Shown here piece by piece: positions 56,815 to 64,000 of a stretch of DNA of 64,000 nucleotides. This stretch comes from Epiperipatus broadwayi (lineage: Eukaryota > Onychophora > Udeonychophora > Euonychophora > Peripatidae). Where the stretch lies: positions 45,001 through 109,000 of the forward strand of contig JAQFVV010006551.1 in the NCBI GenBank assembly GCA_028023455.1, written 5' to 3'. A program made the translations under genes and the position numbers. The stretch's first letter is position 1; each line of letters opens with the position of its first letter. The notes beneath the pieces were generated by a model. It worked only from the letters and a program-made list of their open reading frames with translations, was not told where the DNA came from and did no database searches.

Positions 56815-57790
56815 AACCCAAATCAACAACTCAACCAGACTAGCCACAAACAAACTCTAACTAATGGTTTCACTGCTACAAGCAGACTTCTCAAGTGTAA
56901 AGGACTACAAAATAACAACATATTTAAACTAAGCATTACCCACAAATTTCACTTTTCTTCCATAGACCCTTAATATTAAAAAAAAACTTTTAAATAAGTT
57001 ATTACTTCAGAATCATAAATTATTAATAATAAAGACTTCTTAATTCTTTTTTTTTATTTCCATTTCTCTCAATGCAGACAACATTAGATTCATCAAAATT
57101 AAAAATGTGGTCTGTATTTTTTATGGATATATAAAACAGAACTAAGATATTTGTTTCTAACTCCGCTTTTATGTATCTTTATTTTTTCATTTAAGCTCAA
57201 ACTACGCTGATCTATATATACCTTCTTACATCAATAAGGGTTTATATACACTACTGCAGAAATAGTCTTTCTATCACAATTTTTTATTAAATAATACAAA
57301 GGAAATTTTTAATAAAAAGACTAATGCTGGAGTAATGTATATTATCCATTGTTTTTGTAAGATGGTATATATATATATATATATATATATAGTCAAAATA
57401 GTCTTAAATGAAAGATTAAATGTACATAAAAGTAAAGTAAAAAACAAATATCTTAGGTCTGCTTTATATATCCATGGAAAAGATATAGGCTACCCTATTA
57501 TCTTTGATGAAAGTAAGGTTGTTTTCTGTGAGAGAAATGTTGTAAAAAGAAGAATTAAGGAATTTTTATTATTAAAAATTTATGATTCTGAATCAATTAA
57601 CTTATTTAAAAGTTCTTTTAGTATTAAGAGTATATGGGAGTAAATAGAATTGTGGGTAATGTTTAGTTTAAATATGTTGTTATTTTGTAGAATACTGCTT
57701 CTAGTAGTGAAACCATTTGGCTAGTGTGGTTGAGTTGTGGATTTGGGGTAATTTTGATTATTTATTGACTAGTTTAGCATTAAGCTTTTA
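56815..57790 (+). mobile_element. PLE 3' unit flanked by its own inverted tail
   Basis: The right tail (TGGGTAATGTTTAGTTTAAA, TAGTGAAACCATTTGGCTAG, GTTGAGTTGTGGATTTGGGG) recurs inverted on the left (56820-57000). Between them lies the GIY-YIG end of a PLE frame. Both tails carry a hammerhead-like remnant: left (minus) TTGAGAA, TCTGC-TTGTA-GCAG, TGAAACC; right only ACTGCTTCTAGTAGTGAAAC. (TA)n runs lie at both borders. Confidence 0.7.
57335..57643 (+). pseudogene. PLE GIY-YIG endonuclease, C-terminal half with (TA)n expansion
   Basis: The frame has MYIIHCFCK (GIY-like strand with a knuckle Cys), then an IYIYIYIYI run made by a (TA)n microsatellite where the YIG strand should be. LNERLNVHKSKVKNKYLRSA follows with the conserved Arg, then VVFCERNVVKRRIKEFLLLK with the catalytic-type Glu and ESINLFKSSF. 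It aligns with the frame at 58.9-59.4 kb (KRRIKETLMIKLLDSEAINL). Confidence 0.75.
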
Positions 57791-57799
57791 ATGATATAT

Positions 57800-58480
57800 A
57801 TATATAGTTTGGCATCTCTCATAATTGTTCATCCAAGATAAATATGTCAGTCATCTTACTATATCAAAAACATTATGCATATTACAGTGTGAATTAGTAT
57901 GTATCCTTGTTTGAAGTGAATATATTTCAAACCACAGCATTTAAATAATGTTAAGGTCTTATGGCTGTAATGACTAGTTTCTATTTGACAAAAAGGAACT
58001 ACAGTGAGACTTTCACTTTATTTATATGCAATGACTTGAAATGTTCGTGTTATCTTAGCTTAAAAATTTTAATTTTTGCATATGTCCACATACAGATAAA
58101 CTTTTACAAGTAAATAAAATATAATGCATGGAATTCAGACTACACCAGTTAAAGAAATGTGTAATCTCATCCATCAGATAAATTGAGAAGTCTTAATGCT
58201 TGGACTTTTAATTGTATTATGAGTTGGATATCTTTGATAGAGCTTAACTCTATTGCTTGGACATTTTTGAAAGTTTAATTGCAAGTATCACCTAAATGAT
58301 CTATACATAAATTACAAGTATATCACCTAGTATAATTATGTACTCTTACTTTAGTATGCTTTTTACCCATTGGAAAATATTAAACATTTTAAAATAACTT
58401 TAGGAAATATCAGTATTGATAATACAAAAAACATAATTATTATATTTTAAGTCTCTATATTGGTTTATATGTGGTATAAT
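57800..58480. other. Non-coding AT-rich stretch
   Basis: No gene or repeat boundary is recognised. Confidence 0.4.
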
Positions 58481-58504
58481 ATGTGTTATAAAGATGATAT
58501 ATAT

Positions 58505-59550
58505 ATATATCACCAAAATTGCCTAACACTATACTAGCAAAAATAAAATGCAAAACCATAAAACAATACAATACTAGATTAAATCCAAAATTTTACCAAA
58601 ATCCTTACACCACCATGGTTTCATCTACTACAAATAGACCTTCTCAAGTGAAAATCAAACTAAAGGAAATAACATATATATACAAATAAAAAAACCTTCC
58701 CATAATTCATTTCAAACTCCACCTTCCCTTAATATCAAAAAAAAAGTCTTTGTTGAATTTTTGTTGTAGGAATAGAAGGCTCAATAATTTTAATAATAAT
58801 GCTGATATTCAAAGAAATCAATTTGCTGCTGAATATGTAGAATTGGGTTATAGTCATGATTTTATTAAAAAAGTTGTATTTAATAATAATGTTTATAGTT
58901 GTGATTTTGATGGTAAGATAATGAGTATATGTCTTTACCATTTAAGGCTTCAATATATAATTTGGTTTATAAGAATAGTCATTTGTTAGGTGGAATGAAG
59001 ATTGCATGGAAGAAAGGTTCTGATTTGAATTCATTGCTTAATGGTTCAAAACAGTCTATTGATAGTAGGTCTATTCCTGGAATTGTTTATAAGATTATAT
59101 ATAGTTGTGGTAAGTTTTATGTAGGCCAGAGTAAGTTTAGCCTTAATGAAAGGATTAAGGTTTATATAAGTAGAGTTAAACATAGGTATCTTAACTCAGC
59201 TTTATATATTCATGAATTGAATACAGGTCTAGAATATTGTTTGACAATGCTTCGGTTATTTTTTATGAAAAGAATGAGTTAAAAAGAAGAATAAAGGAGA
59301 CTTTGATGATAAAACTTCTTGATTCTGAGGCTATCAATCTTATGAAGACTTCTTTTGATATTAAGGGAAGGTGGAGTTTGAAATGAATTATGGGAAGGTT
59401 TGTTTGTTTCTATATATATGTTTGTTCCTTTAGTTTGATTTTCACTTGAGAAGGTCTATTTGTAGTAAACAAAACCATGATTGTGTAAGGATTTTGGTAA
59501 AATTTTGGATTTAATCTAGTATTGTATTGTTTTATGGTTTTGCATTTATA
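58505..59550 (+). mobile_element. PLE 3' unit flanked by its own inverted tail (best-preserved)
   Basis: The right tail (GATATTAAGGGAAGGTGGAG, TAGTTTGATTTTCACTTGAG, GATTTTGGTAAAATTTTGGA) recurs almost perfectly inverted at 58510-58745. In both tails the words CTTGAGAAGGTCTATTTGTA and GTAGATGAAACCATGG (or a variant) occupy the place of a hammerhead. (TA)n tracts border both ends (58497-58510, 59548-59560). Only the C-terminal coding part of the PLE is present. Confidence 0.75.
58750..59390 (+). pseudogene. PLE RT end and GIY-YIG endonuclease
   Basis: The first frame (58750-58930) has RNRRLNNFNNNADIQRNQFA and YVELGYSHDFIKKVVFNNN, the link after the RT. The second (58929-59225) has the endonuclease GIVYKIIYSCGKFYVGQSKF, with both the GIY-like (GIVY) and YIG-like (YVG) strands, then LNERIKVYISRVKHRYLNSA with the conserved Arg. 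After a frameshift near 59225 it continues as SVIFYEKNELKRRIKETLMI with the Glu, and ends EAINLMKTSFDIKGRWSLK. Two frame changes make it a pseudogene, but it is the most complete GIY-YIG in the window. Confidence 0.85.
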
Positions 59551-59559
59551 TATATATAG

Positions 59560-59945
59560 CTTTAGAGTGTTAAGGCAAAATAATCAAATTATTCATTGTT
59601 TAGGAGAGCAAGTGGCTTTTAACCCAAAAGTTATAAATTGAGCATTGGTACAGACAGCTTTATATCATGATGCTATAATTAACCATGTCAAACAGTAAAG
59701 AGTATATTATGGTGTTTTTTTTAATGCCAATAAGAGGTCACATTATTAATACAAGATTGACAATATGTTATTGCAAACTTGAAATGCTTAATACAAATAT
59801 CAAAAGTAAAAATAAGATTTTAAAATTCACTTGATATTTAATTGGAGTGATTAAACTTTTAGGTCAAAATACATGAAATGTTTCAAATTGAAGCAAGTTT
59901 TAATTTTATAATGATTTATATTTTTAAATATATTACAGAACCAAA
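59560..59945. other. Non-coding AT-rich stretch
   Basis: No gene or repeat boundary is recognised. Confidence 0.35.
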
Positions 59946-59949
59946 ACTT

Positions 59950-60045
59950 TTTTTTTTTCATATGTCAAATGCGTTGACTGGGAAGCGAACCCAGACCAGA
60001 ATCTTGGAAGGTAGCTATGCTAACCACTAGGCCACCAACGCTTGA
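59950..60045 (-). mobile_element. tRNA-derived SINE
   Basis: The minus strand reads TCAAGCGTTGGTGGCCTAGT, GGTTAGCATAGC, anticodon arm GCTACCTTCCAAGATTC (loop reading TCC) and GGGTTCGCTTCCCAG (B box), with an A-rich tail. It groups with the copy at 32.05 kb (GGTGGCCTAGCAGTTAGCAT). Target duplication is unclear. Confidence 0.8.
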
Positions 60046-60059
60046 CTTTTTAGTATTTT

Positions 60060-61090
60060 CTAATACTGAACAATAATTTGTTAATATTTTAACATATTTT
60101 TTTGCATGAGCTGAAAAATAATCTTATATATACATGTGTATGTGTATGTAAAAGCTAAGCAAAATGATTAATTTTATATACTATATTTTATACATTTTCG
60201 TGCAGTTTTTATATATGTGTGCAAGGAGAAATAGCACAAAATCTTTTTTTTTGTTTATTTAAAAGTATTAACTAAAATGTAAAAAAAAAATAATAATAAT
60301 AAAGTTTTTCAATTTACTTTTATCATTCTCAAATGAAATTGAAATATCAAGCATAATGCTAAGTCAATGAAAATCATAATAAATAAAATTTTAAGCCATT
60401 ATTGCTAATTTACTTAATTTAATTTTGATTAGGAATTAAAGATTATTTTTCATTTACTGAATGAAATTACATTACATCTGTTATAAATGTTTAGTCAGTC
60501 TAAATATTTAAAAGAAAAAGATTAATATTTTGTCCAATACTTTAATTTATTTTTGAAACAATATACTGTATAAATAATAAAGTTTCAGATATTATTTTCT
60601 TATGTGCTTGTTTTTGAGTCATGCAATAGAAAATTAATAACCTCACTCTCTAATACTTTTAAAATATTATCAATTTAAAAACAAAAACATTCTGATATAA
60701 CAAGTTTGAGTTCAGTAATTTATCCAATACATTCTTTACTTTTCTTTGTTTCTAGTGCCAATTAACTCATTTTATTCAAATTAACCGTCTATTCATTGTA
60801 TTCATTTTCATGATATATTAATTCTTTATTTTTTATAAATATCAAAGTATTGGTTTTTATTGTAATACTTATTTAAATAATTTTTATTGTATTATTTTTT
60901 GAATGTTTTTTTTCCAGTTTTCATTTAATAACATTTTCTGCTTTCTTCCACTTTTAATAAGCATAATTTCTAATATATGCCATCCTATTTTTTTAAAATT
61001 CAGTTATGTTCCACTTGTCATATAAATATGAAATTTATTAAGGAATATAAGATTTGAAATACAGGCATTCTTATACCTGAAACTTATATT
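60060..61090. other. Non-coding AT-rich stretch
   Basis: No gene, RNA or element boundary is recognised. Confidence 0.4.
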
Positions 61091-61097
61091 GTAAATA

Positions 61098-61392
61098 TAG
61101 GGGATTTGAACTCAAACTTTCAAGCAACCTCCACTATCCACACTATCTCATTCTACTAATACACATGACCACACACATGTAGAAAAGATAAATAATCACC
61201 AATATATGTATTTTGTGCTGAACTAGCACTCATCAGTTGGTGCGGATTATCATCTCCCACACACATATATAATACTTACATTGGTGATTATCTTTTCTAT
61301 ATGTGTGGGGTGATGGGTATCAGTAGTTTGAGATGGTGTAGATAGTTGAAGGTTGCTTGAAAGTCTGAGTTCAAATTCTCTATATTTACATT
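61098..61392. mobile_element. Family D ribozyme element, inverted-end form
   Basis: Ends TAGGGGATTTGAACTCAAAC (left) and, inverted, GAGAATTTGAACTCAGACTT (right). The arms continue ACTTTCAAGCAACCT and pair over about 90 bp. The hammerhead lies in the left half. It is structurally the template of the shorter copy at 48.8 kb. Confidence 0.75.
61194..61246 (-). ncRNA. Hammerhead motif (family D), one core base mutated
   Basis: On the minus strand: CACCAA, CTGATGA, stem II GTGC-TAGTTCA-GCAC (four perfect pairs), AAAA instead of GAAA (G12 to A), stem III AT-ACAT-AT, cleavage A, TTGGTG. Stem I CACCAA/TTGGTG is perfect but differs from GCCCAA/TTGGGC at 54.4 kb. The A-to-C and T-to-C pair changes are compensated or remain pairs. 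Confidence 0.65.
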
Positions 61393-61399
61393 TAAGGAA

Positions 61400-62380
61400 T
61401 ATAGAAAAATCATTATACTTATTTTTTTTTAATGATTGTTTTAATTATTTTACTCATTATATGAATATATATTGTAACCCAGTGCTTTTAGCACTTGGTT
61501 TCATTTAACATTATTTATGCATGAAATTGATGTTATTCTTTAGAAAAATAAAAAATAAAAGAAATAATATTTGGTTAATAAAGTGTGCTATCCCTTTTAC
61601 CTAGACATGGTTTGTGTAAATAAACAATATGTTTCCAATGCAATATCATGTTTTTAAAATGACAGAATAATCTAAGTAAGATATTGGTATAAGAGCAAGT
61701 TAATATAATTTAAAACAAATGTAATAAACCATAAATGTCAATTAAGTAAATTTTAAGATAGTATTGTTTTAAAAGAGTAACTTCTGATGGATTTATTTTG
61801 AAGAAAATAATTTCATGTGTAACTATAATCCCAGATAATTATTGTTGGTTTGAATGTATTTGTTATTTTCATTTATTAAACTGTTTTGTAATACATTTTA
61901 AATAATATTGAAAACCACATGATTCTAATAAGTTATATATATATATATATTGTTTATGTTGTAATCAAATGATTTTTATTTGGTAGAAGTCGCTGGGTTA
62001 AGAGAATGACCAATAAATACTCAATTCATTTATTTTTTAGACATTGAAGCTCTATTGTAGGCCTTGTTTGTGAATAATATGGGAGAAATTTTCACTTGCA
62101 GGCTTTAAACTATTTTTTTCTTTTATCACTTTGTGGTAATTACAAAATGTATCAAAAAAATAAAATAAATAAATACTGTGGTCGATTAAAACTGTTGCCA
62201 AAAATCCAAATTTCAACCAATTTTTTGAGGTAAACATTTTCTGAAAGCTACATCATTGATCTATTAAATGGCGATATGTTGATTGATGTCATCCTTATAC
62301 TTTTTATGTCAGTAAAGAAAGAAAATAACACATCATCCGACAAGCACTCAAAGAGTGCACGTGGTGCCAATGGAGCTCAA
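61400..62380. other. Non-coding AT-rich stretch
   Basis: (TA)n lies at about 61933-61950. No gene is recognised; the 61-codon minus frame at 62052 has no protein character. Confidence 0.4.
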
Positions 62381-62385
62381 GAAGC

Positions 62386-62947
62386 TAAAATACGACTGTA
62401 GGGATGTCTACAAATCTAAACACAAGATTAACAAATTTAAAAGACAAGAGCAGTCACTTATATCTTAGACCTAATTTCTAAATATATAGGTGAATCTAAA
62501 GCATTTTGATTTGAGAGCATGAAACTATTAACTACTGCACTGATTAAGTCCACAATTTCTATACAAACTAACATATGTGAAATCTTTTGATTTACAAGTC
62601 AGTATAAAGATCTTATAATTAGAAATCTTTTAAAACAATTTTAAAGTTGTAATTAACAATTTATAAAGTGCATACTCATTACATAAGTAATATATATATA
62701 TATGTTTTAAAATATTTCTAATTGTAAGATCTTCATACTGACTTGTAAATTGAAAGATTTTGCGTATGTTATTGTGGACTTAATCAGTGAAGTAGTTAAT
62801 AGCTTCACGCTCTCACATCAAAATGCTTTACATTCACCTATATATTTAGAAATTAAATCTAGGATAAGAGTGGCCACTTTTGTCTTTTAAAGTCATTAAT
62901 CTTGTGTTTAGATTTGTAGAGGTCCCTACATATCATATTTTAGGTGC
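62386..62947. mobile_element. Palindromic MITE-like element, ~240-bp arms
   Basis: CTAAAATACGACTGTAGGGA, ACAAATCTAAACACAAGATT and the following 200 bp recur inverted at 62700-62947. The arms are roughly 85% identical. A (TA)n run sits near the centre (62690-62703). A CACTGATTAAGTCC word is present, but no complete hammerhead core. Confidence 0.65.
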
Positions 62948-62949
62948 AT

Positions 62950-64000
62950 AGTCTTAAGGTTATAGCCTTAATATATATTATTAGTTAATTTGTATAGTAA
63001 AATTTTATTTATCTTATATCTTCTACATTTATTTTATAATTATAACATGCATCTCATCCTAAATTTTACCTTTTATCATAGACAATTCATAGTTATTATA
63101 AATAATTAAGTCTACCATATGTCTTCCATTTTATATTTTATTTAATAGTGAATTTGGAAATCAATTAATTCTATCTTTTAAACTTTTATTGTAAATTAGT
63201 AATTTTTTCTTGTTTATCTACATATTATTTTATCTCATTATTACATTTATTATATTAAAATGATTAATTCTGACAAATTCTGATTTATTCTGTATTTTAT
63301 TTTTAATAGTTATTGAATTCAAAAGCCAAATGTTATGTCTACATGTAAAATAATGCTAATGACTTGATTGCTCATAAGTTCATAAGAAGTTCAAATGTCA
63401 GAAATGTGAGTGCCAAAATCAATCCCCATATGTCACTATACAACCTACATCAAACTGCAAAGGGTTGGCTGCATATTATTCTATTTTATTATTATTAAAT
63501 TTATATTAGTTATAAATCATTAAATATATCATGTACTTGGTTCATTCTCTCTCTATTTTTTAAATCTTTGAATTAAAAGTTAAGCATCTATCTACCATAT
63601 CTGCTTATGTATTATCATATTTTACTAATAATATTATATGAGCTATGAATGGTTAATACTGCCCTGTTTTTCTATTCTGTATATTAGGTTTTAAAAACTA
63701 TTCCCACTGGAATTCCACATTACATATATGCATTTATTATGAACTGTTTAGTTATAAATTATAAATTCTCCAATCTTTGTCTACTCCGTATAATTTATTT
63801 TAATACTAAACTACTCATGAGGTTGATATCAAAATGCGTAAGTTTTATTACAAACTCTATTTTATATTATAAGTTAATTCTATCTCCCATGTATCTATAA
63901 TGAAATCCATAAAATTTAACGAATATTAAAAAGAATTTGGAAGAAAACAATAATAGCCATGAAATTCTACCTTAAGTAATTTATGTTATAATAAATATTT
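62950..64000. other. Non-coding AT-rich stretch
   Basis: No gene, RNA or element boundary is recognised. Confidence 0.4.

Noticed and set aside
62480-62800. CACTGATTAAGTCC as a hammerhead
   Set aside because: CTGATTA breaks the invariant G8, and no GAAA follows at a suitable distance.

Overview
This AT-rich window (roughly three quarters A+T, many (TA)n runs) looks like intergenic or intronic DNA of an invertebrate animal. The reasons are the mobile elements: CR1/jockey-type and RTE-type LINEs, a ZBED/GTF2IRD2-like hAT transposon, Penelope-like elements (PLEs) with YxDD reverse transcriptase and GIY-YIG endonuclease, very short tRNA-derived SINEs and palindromic MITEs. I cannot name the species. 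No intact host gene is visible. The only candidate host coding sequence is one possible internal exon near 42.9-43.0 kb. Almost every protein-like reading frame is a decayed transposon gene.

Layout. 0-2.35 kb: end of a frameshifted hAT transposon. 2.4-3.4 kb: old tandem repeat. 3.7-8.7 kb: nearly full-length CR1-like LINE on the minus strand (PHD-type ORF1, endonuclease, RT). 9-10.1 kb: a TTAA-flanked piggyBac-like MITE and a second MITE. 10.6-13.8 kb: ribozyme-bearing palindromes, a SINE and a 58-bp satellite inside a palindromic element. 14.4-22.2 kb: three PLE remnants plus a trimeric repeat inserted as one unit. 22.4-24.1 kb: a TIR element that hosts a ribozyme element. 25-31.7 kb: RTE fragments, ribozyme elements and a ~305-bp repeat. 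32-43 kb: SINE, hAT MITE, inverted ribozyme pairs, and a LINE RT interrupted by a ribozyme element. 43.5-46.4 kb: three ribozyme families side by side. 49-53.5 kb: ~305-bp repeat array with nested insertions, then a broken RTE LINE. 54-61.4 kb: ribozyme array, two PLE units with inverted tails, SINE and another ribozyme element.

The main result is a dense set of hammerhead ribozyme (HHR) motifs, of the kind reported for animal retrozymes and PLEs. I recognise five families from sequence (A-E). Families A, C and D include copies with the full type I core (CUGANGA, stem II, GAAA, NUH cleavage site) and matching stem I strands. In families A, B and C stem III is a tiny self-complementary word (ACUAGU, ACCAUGGU, AUCAUGAU), which fits a double-hammerhead mode. 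Several units carry 12-15 bp target-site duplications. Family A occurs as head-to-tail dimers whose ribozymes lie exactly 456 bp apart, which predicts a 456-nt circular RNA. Decayed PLEs in the same window are candidate relatives of the machinery that could have mobilised them. All assignments are by eye; no folding or database search was run.
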